DNA from: Sphingomonadales bacterium
GTDB lineage: Bacteria; Pseudomonadota; Alphaproteobacteria; Sphingomonadales; Sphingomonadaceae
Assembly: GCA_016721875.1 (NCBI GenBank)
Contig: JADKHG010000014.1
Location: forward strand, 124,001-188,000
Length of the DNA: 64,000 nt
Direction: 5' to 3'
Positions within the stretch are counted from its first letter, which is position 1, and every line of letters starts with the position of its first letter. Below are positions 57,616 to 64,000 of this stretch, piece after piece. Below the pieces are notes generated by a model that saw only the letters and a list, made by a program, of their open reading frames with translations, ran no database searches and had not been told where the DNA came from. The position numbers and the translations under genes were made by a program.

Positions 57616-57618
57616 AAA

Positions 57619-57646
57619 CGGGCCGCCGATCATAACCGGCGGCCCG
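57619..57646. terminator. Strong hairpin after dsbD, terminator for the minus-strand gene at 57801
   Basis: CGGGCCGCCG and CGGCGGCCCG pair over ten bases around an eight-base loop. On the minus strand it is followed by TTTTTA, so it fits an intrinsic terminator for the gene at 57801. On the plus strand, no T tract follows. Confidence 0.7.
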
Positions 57647-57720
57647 CTAAGGCGATGCGTTTCGGACATTGGATTCGTGTTTCTGCGAACCGAAATCCAA
57701 TTGCGCGACCTCTGGGGTTT

Positions 57721-57775
57721 GGAGGCAGGCCGTTGTTGAGGTGATGCCCCGGAAAGGACAACCCGGCCTGCCTCC
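57721..57775. other. Long stem-loop of unknown role
   Basis: GGAGGCAGGCCG (57721-57732) and CGGCCTGCCTCC (57764-57775) are perfect complements; the inner TTGT/ACAA could extend the stem, leaving a loop with GATGCCCCGGAAAGG. A second perfect ten-base stem GACGATAAGT/ACTTATCGTC lies at 57783-57818 over the stop of the next gene. It could be a small RNA or an mRNA 3' end structure; it does not match SRP RNA, which I considered. Confidence 0.4.
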
Positions 57776-57800
57776 GCCCCTTGACGATAAGTTGCGACCC

Positions 57801-58214
57801 CTAAAAGGACTTATCGTCTATTTCGATCCGCTTGATCTGGTTTGCCCCGATCACCGTAATGCCCCGGATTCCGGTGATGCCAGCCAGCGGGACCGATTGT
57901 TCAAATCCCCAATTGTCGGTGCCATGATCGCCAGCCCCGCCCGGATCATTGTCCGAACGGCGGCTGGCGATGGCGGCGACCTCTATGCCCCAGTAATCGG
58001 GTCGCCCGTTATAAATGCGCGGTGCCAGCCGGATTTCGCAACCCGACATCGGACGGCTGCCCCTGACCCAAAGGTAGAGGCTGTCCTGAAAGGGAACACG
58101 CCGTAGCTCTGCCCTTTCAAAATCGATAATCTGTCCATTCGGCACACTCGAATGCGAGCTGCCAACCGCGCTGCCCATATTTTTCTCTGAAATTTGAGTT
58201 TTTGTGCGCGTCAT
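57801..58214 (-). CDS. Hypothetical protein
   Basis: A 137-residue protein without signal peptide or membrane helix. It is strand-rich with RVPFQDSLYLWVRGSRPMSGCEIRLAPRIYNGRPDYWGIEVAAI and a C-terminal QSVPLAGITGIRGITVIGANQIKRIEI, suggesting a compact beta fold. I recognise no family; similar small proteins occur in sphingomonads. It stands alone, with a terminator-like hairpin after its stop and an AT-rich region upstream (58215-58405) that probably holds its promoter and that of ctaA. Confidence 0.6.
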   Translation of the reverse strand: MTRTKTQISEKNMGSAVGSSHSSVPNGQIIDFERAELRRVPFQDSLYLWVRGSRPMSGCEIRLAPRIYNGRPDYWGIEVAAIASRRSDNDPGGAGDHGTDNWGFEQSVPLAGITGIRGITVIGANQIKRIEIDDKSF

Positions 58215-58469
58215 AAAATTACATGGCCGCGTACTTTTCGAATTCTGTATAACAGCTATGTTACATCTTGAAAAGAGTATCGCAGAGTAAACAAATGTAA
58301 CGCGTAGTATCTTATTGTTGGAAATGAGATATTTTCGCTTTTTGAAACCGTACGACGGTCGGACTTGCGTGCCGCAATGGCTGCGCGCATAGGCGGGCGC
58401 ATGGAATGAGCGTCAACAGCGTCCCCGGCAAGCGCACAAAAACCAGAAATTCGAACACTCGCCCTTTGG

Positions 58470-59507
58470 ATGTTGGGAATGGCAACCATGGTCTTCGTGA
58501 TCGTGGTGATTGGAGGCATCACGCGGCTGACCGAATCGGGGCTTTCGATCACCGAATGGAAACCGATTACCGGCGCAATCCCGCCGCTGAACGAGGCCGA
58601 TTGGGTTGCCGCGTTCGAGAAATATAAGCGTATCCCCGAATATACCGAGATAAACGGCCCGGCGGGCATGACATTGGCGGGATTCAAAACCATCTATTTC
58701 TGGGAATGGGCGCACCGGCTGTGGGCGCGGCTGATCGGTTATGCGCTGCTGCTGCCTTGGCTGTGGTTTGCAACCTGTGCCTTGCTCGGTAAATCGGGGA
58801 ACGGTGGTTTGCGCGGCTGGCTAGGCGGCTTCCGCCTGCCTCCAGGCTATCTGCTGCGTATCTTCGCGTTGGGAATGCTGGTCGCATTGCAGGCCACAAT
58901 CGGCTGGTGGATGGTCTCTTCGGGGTTGCTTGTCGGTACCGATGTCAGCCATTTCCGGTTGGCGACACATTTGCTGGTCGCGTTGCTGACGATGGCAGGC
59001 ATGCTGTGGACCGCGCTCGATCTTTTCTCGCTGACCAAGGACGCGAATGCAAGGCCCGCCCGTCTCACGGGCTATGCTCTCGCCATATTGTCGGTCCTCG
59101 TCATCCAGCTTCTGCTCGGCGCATGGGTGGCAGGGCTCAATGCCGGCTATGTCTCGAACAGCTGGCCGCTGATGAACGGGCGGCTCTATCCCGAGGGCAT
59201 CGATTGGAACAAAGGTGGCTGGTATGCGCTGACCCACGACCCCTTCCTGCTGCATTTCCTGCACCGTTGGTGGGCGTGGATCGCGGTTGCGGCGTTGGTG
59301 CTGATGGCACGAAAGCTGCGCGCACCCGGCGACCGGCGGATTTCGGTGGCGATCCACAGCGCCTTTGGCGTGCAGATTTTGCTGGGAATAGCGACGGTGA
59401 TGACCGGAATGAACATCATCCTTGCCGTGCTGCATCAGGCAGTCGGAGCGCTGGTGGTGGCCTCTGCGGTTTGGGGCGCGCATCGTCTTGGCTCGGATAA
59501 AGCCTAG
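58470..59507 (+). CDS. ctaA: Heme A synthase (COX15/CtaA family)
   Basis: 345 residues from ATG 58470, with eight membrane helices. The type II CtaA motifs are present: GGITRLTESGLSITEWKPITGAIPPLN, where the ESGLS region and Glu lie near the first heme, FKTIYFWEWAHRLWARLIG with His, LATHLLVALLTM, and FLLHFLHRWWAWIA with the second heme His. It oxidises heme O to heme A for cytochrome oxidase. Family members have 12-20 more residues upstream; here the frame before ATG 58470 (QKPEIRTLALW) has no start, while ATG 58406 (MSVNSVPG) is in another frame, so an indel near 58430 is likely and the true start may be 58406. Confidence 0.93.
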   Translation: MLGMATMVFVIVVIGGITRLTESGLSITEWKPITGAIPPLNEADWVAAFEKYKRIPEYTEINGPAGMTLAGFKTIYFWEWAHRLWARLIGYALLLPWLWFATCALLGKSGNGGLRGWLGGFRLPPGYLLRIFALGMLVALQATIGWWMVSSGLLVGTDVSHFRLATHLLVALLTMAGMLWTALDLFSLTKDANARPARLTGYALAILSVLVIQLLLGAWVAGLNAGYVSNSWPLMNGRLYPEGIDWNKGGWYALTHDPFLLHFLHRWWAWIAVAALVLMARKLRAPGDRRISVAIHSAFGVQILLGIATVMTGMNIILAVLHQAVGALVVASAVWGAHRLGSDKA

Positions 59508-59657
59508 CGAAAATGGCATAGGGTATTATTTTACCCGCCGTAAAAGCCCTGCATTTGCTTGACTATCTGAGCCATCCGATCCAATAGCGCCCGTCCGCTG
59601 GGTCAGATTCGATTCTGCCCCGGCAATCCTATCCATCCGGAGGTTCGAACAGCAGTC

Positions 59658-60137
59658 ATGAAAACGCTGTCCAAAGTTACCAAATCGATCCGTCCGCAGG
59701 ATGTCGAAAAGGAATGGCATATCATTGATGCCGAAGGTCTGGTCGTTGGCCGCGTTGCCTCGATCATCGCCAATATCCTGCGCGGCAAGCACAAGCCAAG
59801 CTACACCCCGCATGTCGATTGCGGCGACCATGTTGTCGTGATCAACGCCGACAAGGTGAAATTCACCGGCAAGAAGCTGGGTGATAAGGTCTATTATCGC
59901 CACACCGGCTATGCCGGCGGCATCAAGGGCGTCACCGCTGCCAAGGTATTGGAAGGCCGCTTTCCTGAGCGCGTTCTGGAAAAGGCCGTTGAGCGTATGA
60001 TCCCGCGCGGTCCGCTCGGTCGCAACCAGATGCGTGCCCTGCACCTCTATAATGGCACCGAACACCCGCATGACGGTCAGCAGCCTAAGGTGCTCGACGT
60101 CGCTTCAATGAATCGCAAGAACAAGGTGGGTGCATGA
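59658..60137 (+). CDS. rplM: 50S ribosomal protein L13
   Basis: 159 residues with the L13 signature: [88 protein letters not shown], abbreviated to its key parts WxxIDAxxxxxGRxAS and GD.VVVINA. It is an early assembly protein of the large subunit and binds 23S rRNA. It is followed by rpsI, with which it overlaps by ATGA, the standard L13-S9 operon. The 150-base leader holds no further gene. Confidence 0.98.
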   Translation: MKTLSKVTKSIRPQDVEKEWHIIDAEGLVVGRVASIIANILRGKHKPSYTPHVDCGDHVVVINADKVKFTGKKLGDKVYYRHTGYAGGIKGVTAAKVLEGRFPERVLEKAVERMIPRGPLGRNQMRALHLYNGTEHPHDGQQPKVLDVASMNRKNKVGA

Positions 60138-60628
60138 TGTCCGACACCGCTACTTCTCTCTCCGATCTCGAAACGCTGGGCGCGGAAACCGTCGCTCCGG
60201 CAGCTCCTGCCGCGCCTTTGCGTGAAAAGGAAGTCGATGCACAGGGTCGTTCCTATGCAACCGGCCGCCGCAAGGACGCGGTCGCCCGCGTCTGGCTGAA
60301 GCCTGGCACCGGCAAGATCACGGTAAATGGCCGTGATCAGGAAACCTATTTCGCGCGGCCGACACTGCGTCTTGTCATCAACCAGCCCTTCACGGTTACT
60401 GACCGTGTCGGCCAGTATGACATTGTCGCAACCGTCAAAGGCGGTGGCCTGTCGGGTCAGGCAGGGGCCGTCAAGCACGGCATCTCGCAAGCCCTTACAA
60501 AGTTTGAGCCTGCGCTGCGCAGCGCGGTCAAGGCCGAAGGCTTCCTGACTCGCGACAGCCGTACCGTCGAACGTAAGAAATACGGCAAGGCGAAAGCCCG
60601 CAAGAGCTTCCAGTTCTCGAAGCGCTGA
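60134..60628 (+). CDS. rpsI: 30S ribosomal protein S9
   Basis: 164 residues. The conserved part begins [27 protein letters not shown] and ends with the basic tail [24 protein letters not shown], whose last Arg contacts the P-site tRNA. The N-terminal 35 residues form an acidic, Ala-rich extension typical of alphaproteobacteria. ATGATG start overlaps the L13 stop. A terminator-like hairpin follows at 60655. Confidence 0.98.
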   Translation: MMSDTATSLSDLETLGAETVAPAAPAAPLREKEVDAQGRSYATGRRKDAVARVWLKPGTGKITVNGRDQETYFARPTLRLVINQPFTVTDRVGQYDIVATVKGGGLSGQAGAVKHGISQALTKFEPALRSAVKAEGFLTRDSRTVERKKYGKAKARKSFQFSKR

Positions 60629-60654
60629 TTTTTCACGCTTTTGCAATTCGAATG

Positions 60655-60683
60655 GGGCGGCCTGCGGCTCGCCCTTTTCTTTT
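60655..60683 (+). terminator. Intrinsic terminator after rplM-rpsI
   Basis: GGGCGGCC pairs with GGC-T-CGCCC (one bulged T) around a TGC loop and is followed by TTTTCTTTT, a classical Rho-independent terminator 27 bases after the rpsI stop. Confidence 0.75.
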
Positions 60684-60707
60684 GCGCGATTGCGGTTACG
60701 AAGCTTT

Positions 60708-61643
60708 ATGGGGAAAATTCTGATTGCATTGTTGTTGGTGGCGCTGATCGGCTTTGGCGTCTGGTTTTATCGACTGGGCGGGCCGGGGCAGTTAGACCTT
60801 GCAGATCGCTGGTGGCCGGGTGGTGATACGGGCAAACAGCTGGTCTCGACCAATATCGGCTACGGCTCGATCGACGCTGACTATGACAATGACCGGCAAA
60901 GCTATGACGTCTATTTCCCCGCAGGCGCTGGATTGCCGGGCAGTCCCGAAGACTGCAGCGGACGCAAATATCCGGCACTCATCTTCTTTCACGGCGGTTC
61001 GTGGCGCGATGGCAACCGCCGGAATTATGGCTTCGTCGGCCGTGCCTTTACCGCGCGGGGTTATGTCACTTTCATAGTCGATTATCGCAAAGCCCCGCAG
61101 CACCGCTATCCCGCCTTTGTCGCCGACGCAGCGCGAGCAATAGCGACAATCCACCGCGACCTGCCCAAATATCCATGCGCGGACGCAGAACGGCTTTTCG
61201 TTTCGGGCCACAGCGCGGGCGCGCATATTGCGATGCTTGCCATTCTTGACCCACAATGGTTGGCCGCAAATGACAGCAATGCTTCCATTGTGAATGGCGT
61301 CATCGGTCTGGCGGGGCCTTATGACTTCCTGCCTTTTACCTCGGATGCGGCAAAGGATGCTTTGGGCCATTGGCCTAAGCTCGAAGAAACCCAGCCGATC
61401 CATTATGCGCGCGGCGATGCCCCGCCGATGCTGTTATTGAGCGGCGATACCGACACCACGGTCAAGCCGCGCAACAGCAAGGTTCTGGCCAAAGCAATTT
61501 CGGAGAAGGGTGGGAAGGCAGAGGTCAAGCTTTATACGGGGGTTGACCATACGGACATCATTATGGCGGTCAGCCGCCCGTTCCGCAGCAAGGCCCCGGT
61601 GATTGAGGATATGCTGGCCTTTATGGAAAAGGCTGGGCGCTAA
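60708..61643 (+). CDS. Alpha/beta hydrolase, carboxylesterase/lipase-like, membrane-anchored
   Basis: 311 residues from ATG 60708 (the frame opens at 60690 with a TTG). The N-terminal hydrophobic segment MGKILIALLLVALIGFGVWF is a signal anchor. The hydrolase core has the oxyanion HGGSWRDG motif, the nucleophile elbow GHSAGAH with Ser, LSGDTDTTV holding the Asp, and GVDHTDII with the His. This is the BD-FAE/HSL-like esterase fold. A substrate cannot be named. It is convergent with the thymidylate-kinase-like gene at 61640, with which it overlaps by four bases. Confidence 0.88.
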   Translation: MGKILIALLLVALIGFGVWFYRLGGPGQLDLADRWWPGGDTGKQLVSTNIGYGSIDADYDNDRQSYDVYFPAGAGLPGSPEDCSGRKYPALIFFHGGSWRDGNRRNYGFVGRAFTARGYVTFIVDYRKAPQHRYPAFVADAARAIATIHRDLPKYPCADAERLFVSGHSAGAHIAMLAILDPQWLAANDSNASIVNGVIGLAGPYDFLPFTSDAAKDALGHWPKLEETQPIHYARGDAPPMLLLSGDTDTTVKPRNSKVLAKAISEKGGKAEVKLYTGVDHTDIIMAVSRPFRSKAPVIEDMLAFMEKAGR

Positions 61644-62338
61644 GCCAGCGCCTCAGCAATAGCCGCCTTCGCCTTGGCTTTAACCGTCTCGAACGCTTCG
61701 CGCCCGTCGAGTTCGACAATCGGTGCACCGCCAAACGTCAGTTGCGGTGTCACGGCTATCTTCCGTTCCAGCAGTTCGCGCGCATGGTCGGGCTTGCGAG
61801 CAAAGGCAGTGTCGATGTCGACATTAAGGCGGATGACCAACGTTGGCAGATGCGACGCCATTTCCTGATACATCGCCCGTTCGCGCTTCGCGAGCCAGGC
61901 GACAAAACGGCTGTCGGGTTTGGCCGCGGATAAACCGGGACCGTCGTAGAAGCCCGGTATTTCAATTTGCGGATAGCGATCCGTTATCACCAGCCTGCCA
62001 GCCGCACGGTGCGCCAAAACCTGCCGGAAACGCCGCCTGCGGATGATCGAGAGCAGGTAGATGACCAAAGCAGTGGTGCCGCCGGGAATCTTTGCCTTGC
62101 TGTCGCGCGCCTGCGAAGCGCGCTTTGACAATTTGCGTTCAAAGGCCGGACCGATCAGCGGCCAGCGCTTGATCGCTTCCCCCATCGCGCCCGATTTGAG
62201 GCCCAGATAGACGGTCGCAACCGGACGCTGCTTGGCATAATCGGCAAGCAAAGCCTCAGCGAGGGTCGATTTGCCCGAGCCGTCGCAACCGATCACCGCA
62301 ACCAGCGGCGCGAGTGCGTCACTGGTGGCTATTGGCAT
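61640..62338 (-). CDS. Thymidylate kinase-like P-loop protein
   Basis: 232 residues from ATG 62338, which lies inside the last codons of the upstream methyltransferase; the frame is open further upstream but is antisense-like there. The P-loop VAVIGCDGSGKSTLAEALL is followed by the LID-type region and DRYPQIEIPGFYDGPGLS, where DRYP-x is the DR(Y/H) motif of nucleoside monophosphate kinases. The rest differs from Tmk, so the true acceptor may not be dTMP. It occurs in polysaccharide or lipid neighbourhoods. Coupled to the methyltransferase gene by a ten-base overlap. Confidence 0.75.
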   Translation of the reverse strand: MPIATSDALAPLVAVIGCDGSGKSTLAEALLADYAKQRPVATVYLGLKSGAMGEAIKRWPLIGPAFERKLSKRASQARDSKAKIPGGTTALVIYLLSIIRRRRFRQVLAHRAAGRLVITDRYPQIEIPGFYDGPGLSAAKPDSRFVAWLAKRERAMYQEMASHLPTLVIRLNVDIDTAFARKPDHARELLERKIAVTPQLTFGGAPIVELDGREAFETVKAKAKAAIAEALA

Positions 62339-63069
62339 CGGCTCAACTCTTTGAAGAACCCGATCATCTTCAGCCCGCCAATGGCGAAACGAATTACCAC
62401 CAGCGCGGCGTAGACCATCACCCACGGACCCGTTAGCGCCTCGAGATTGAAGCCGGTGCGCGCAAACCAAGTCAGGAATACGCCGGTCGCAAGCAGGAAC
62501 AGCTTATTCTGTTCGCGCCAGATCATGCGTTTCCACCAGAAGGGATATTTGGGGGCGATCCAGCCGTGCAGGCGCGGAAGCAAAGCGGGGACATTTTTCG
62601 CCCATTCGGCGTGCGCTTCACCAAATTTGCCGCGCAGAAACTCTTCCTCGTAAACCGAGATGCGTTCGTAGACGAGCACTGCCAACAGGAAGACCAGCGC
62701 ACCGAATACCCAACTACCCGACAGCATCGCAAGGCCTGTGAAATTCAGGATGCGACCAACATAGAGCGGGTTGCGGACCAATGAATAGGGGCCCGTTGTG
62801 TTAAGTTCGGACGCTTCGGCGGCAACCTTTGCCCGGCCCGATGTGCCAAGCGCGGCCCAGCCGCTGGTAAAGATTCGGACGATTGCGCCCGCGCTGGCAA
62901 CGCCAAATGACAGCCAGAACCAGAAGCAGTCACCCTGAGCGGTCGCAAAGGGGCCGATATCGCGTGTGCAATAGGCAATCAGCGTCGAGATCGCGATGAT
63001 CGTGTAAATATAGGTGCCCCGGATGAAGAACAGCGCCTTCCCGCTCCGGGCCATTTCCTGTTGATACAT
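62329..63069 (-). CDS. Isoprenylcysteine/phospholipid methyltransferase family membrane protein
   Basis: 246 residues with five or six membrane helices. LNTTGPYSLVRNPLYVGRILNFTGLAML is the signature of PEMT/ICMT-type methyltransferases (GPY...RNPxYxG), followed by EEEFLRGKFGEAHAEWAKNVPALLPR, the EE...Y/F...Y-x-x-V box that binds AdoMet. The C-terminal 60 residues add two helices beyond the core. The acceptor may be a lipid. It is divergent from the MobA-like gene, and the thymidylate-kinase-like gene overlaps its stop. Confidence 0.82.
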   Translation of the reverse strand: MYQQEMARSGKALFFIRGTYIYTIIAISTLIAYCTRDIGPFATAQGDCFWFWLSFGVASAGAIVRIFTSGWAALGTSGRAKVAAEASELNTTGPYSLVRNPLYVGRILNFTGLAMLSGSWVFGALVFLLAVLVYERISVYEEEFLRGKFGEAHAEWAKNVPALLPRLHGWIAPKYPFWWKRMIWREQNKLFLLATGVFLTWFARTGFNLEALTGPWVMVYAALVVIRFAIGGLKMIGFFKELSRCQ

Positions 63070-63132
63070 CGACTATCCTATCTCTATGCCGTTAAAGTGG
63101 CGATCTCCTATGAACAACAATGGGGCAAAATC

Positions 63133-63939
63133 ATGACAGGCCCCGAAGTCGGGACAGAAAGCAAATGGTCGGCGCTGGTGCTGGCGGGCAGCAGACCGGC
63201 TGGCGATCCGCTCGCCGAGCATTTTGGCGCAAAGGCCAAGGCGCTGATCGACTTTGGCGGAAAGCCAATGTTGGCGCATGTGGTGGCCACGCTCAATGCT
63301 ACGCCACAGATAGCCCGGGTAGTTGTAATTGCCCAGCAAACCACGCAACTTGAAGCAGCGGTTGCGCAAGGCGGAGGCGCCACATTGCGGACCAGCGGCG
63401 GTGGGATTTCAGCCAGCATCGCAGCCCTCGCCGGAAGCGATGCCCTGCCCTTTCCGATATTGGTCACCACCGCGGACCACCCGTTGTTATTGCCTTCGAT
63501 GATCGGTGAATTTCTGAATGGGGCAGGCGACGCCGATGTTGCGGTGGGGATGGTCGAACGCGCGACGATGCTGGCGCGCCATCCCGAGAACCGGCGCACC
63601 TGGCTGAAATTTTCTGACGGCCATTGGTCGGGCGCCAATTTGTTTGCGCTGCAAAGCGAACGCTGCCTGCCTGCGCTCGAGCTATGGGCACGCGCCGAGC
63701 AGGATCGCAAGACGGTGTGGAAGCTGTTCCTGCATTTCGGTCCGTGGCTGGCGCTGCGGGCATTGACCCGGACCATTGGGCTCGCCGATGCCTTGCAGCG
63801 CGCAGGGACGCGGCTGGGGCTGAAGGCAAGGCTGGTGCCGCTGTCGCAGGCCGAGGCGGCGATTGATGTCGATAAGCCCGATGACCATGCGCAGGCGCTG
63901 GATATTTGGAAGGCGCGAAAGGCCTCAGGCCAGCCTTAA
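63133..63939 (+). CDS. MobA-like NTP transferase family protein
   Basis: 268 residues from ATG 63133 (the frame opens at 63061, antisense to the methyltransferase start). ALVLAGSRPAGDPLAEHFGAKAKALIDFGGKPMLAHVV is the nucleotide-binding opening (LAG-x-x with Lys and the GGKPMLxHV box), and ILVTTADHPLLLP holds the metal-binding Asp. It is a cytidylyl- or guanylyltransferase fold of the MobA/GlmU type. With a kinase and a methyltransferase next to it, a role in lipid or phospholipid headgroup synthesis is possible. The specific NTP and acceptor are unknown. Confidence 0.8.
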   Translation: MTGPEVGTESKWSALVLAGSRPAGDPLAEHFGAKAKALIDFGGKPMLAHVVATLNATPQIARVVVIAQQTTQLEAAVAQGGGATLRTSGGGISASIAALAGSDALPFPILVTTADHPLLLPSMIGEFLNGAGDADVAVGMVERATMLARHPENRRTWLKFSDGHWSGANLFALQSERCLPALELWARAEQDRKTVWKLFLHFGPWLALRALTRTIGLADALQRAGTRLGLKARLVPLSQAEAAIDVDKPDDHAQALDIWKARKASGQP

Positions 63940-64000
63940 TTTGCGCGCTGTTTCTTCGCCGATGGCAAGGCGGTCGGCCTTGGGCAAGGCCAGTCGCAAC
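63925..64000 (-). CDS. C-terminal end of an unidentified protein
   Basis: Only 24 codons are inside the window: LRLALPKADRLAIGEETARK followed by LRLA and a stop at 63925. It overlaps the end of the MobA-like gene by 15 bases. The family cannot be told from this piece. Confidence 0.35.
   Translation of the reverse strand, partial: LRLALPKADRLAIGEETARKLRLA

Noticed and set aside
57721..57775. Possible SRP RNA because of the GGAA in the loop
   Set aside because: The asymmetric AGCAG partner and surrounding SRP core are absent.

Overview
The window looks like a chromosome segment of an alphaproteobacterium of the order Sphingomonadales (Sphingorhabdus/Sphingopyxis-like; the genus is inference). 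The grounds are a hom-glpX-recJ gene order interrupted by an imuA-imuB-dnaE2 mutasome with a GAAC-N7-GAAC LexA box, DivK, a PopZ-like DUF2497 protein, DUF3572, TonB-receptor debris and typical sphingomonad hypothetical proteins.

Layout. 1-3268: end of an exopolysaccharide locus on the minus strand (sugar transferase, UDP-sugar epimerase, CapD-type dehydratase). 3444-15615: a lasso-peptide biosynthetic cluster with two HPr-kinase-like proteins around a PqqD-type leader-binding protein, the B2 protease, an ABC exporter, a nucleotidyltransferase, two paralogous TPR/2OG-Fe(II) oxygenases, a propeller-like protein, the asparagine-synthetase-like cyclase, an unlisted 44-residue precursor at 14689 and a third 2OG oxygenase. 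The predicted core begins with Ala, has Asp at position 8 for the ring and ends in Ser, which fits kinase tailoring of the C-terminus. 15616-16871: debris with a truncated VirB2-like gene, an RHS scrap and short repeats.

16872-29299: housekeeping genes sdaA, hom, glpX, a flavodoxin, the SOS cassette imuA-imuB-dnaE2 and recJ. Three different palindromic repeats sit inside imuB and dnaE2 without breaking the frame at the insertion points. 29366-29440 is tRNA-Glu, followed by fragments of an AlbA/Schlafen-type protein and a TonB receptor.

30550-44832: two convergent RHS/YD-repeat toxin loci. Each is built from three separately secreted proteins (a small YD protein, a middle RHS protein of 608-684 residues, an RHS-toxin protein of about 900 residues) followed by overlapping immunity-like genes. 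Between them lie an orphan RHS tip with its own immunity gene, a second VirB2-like gene and a further RHS scrap. 45113-47383 is a DUF3489/DUF2924/serine recombinase cassette, followed by tRNA-Cys.

48235-64000: mostly core genes: pcm-like, tolC-like, popZ-like, amidohydrolase, FemAB-like acyltransferase, a GIY-YIG gene bracketed by inverted REP hairpins, RidA, HAD hydrolase, DUF3572, divK, a dsbD-like gene, ctaA, rplM-rpsI, an esterase, a thymidylate-kinase-like protein, a methyltransferase and a MobA-like transferase.

Many recognisable genes are interrupted by one-base shifts. Most of these are explained by one missing base in a short homopolymer, often a G/C run, so I suspect sequence errors more than gene decay. 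Those genes are listed as disrupted, with the position of the shift.
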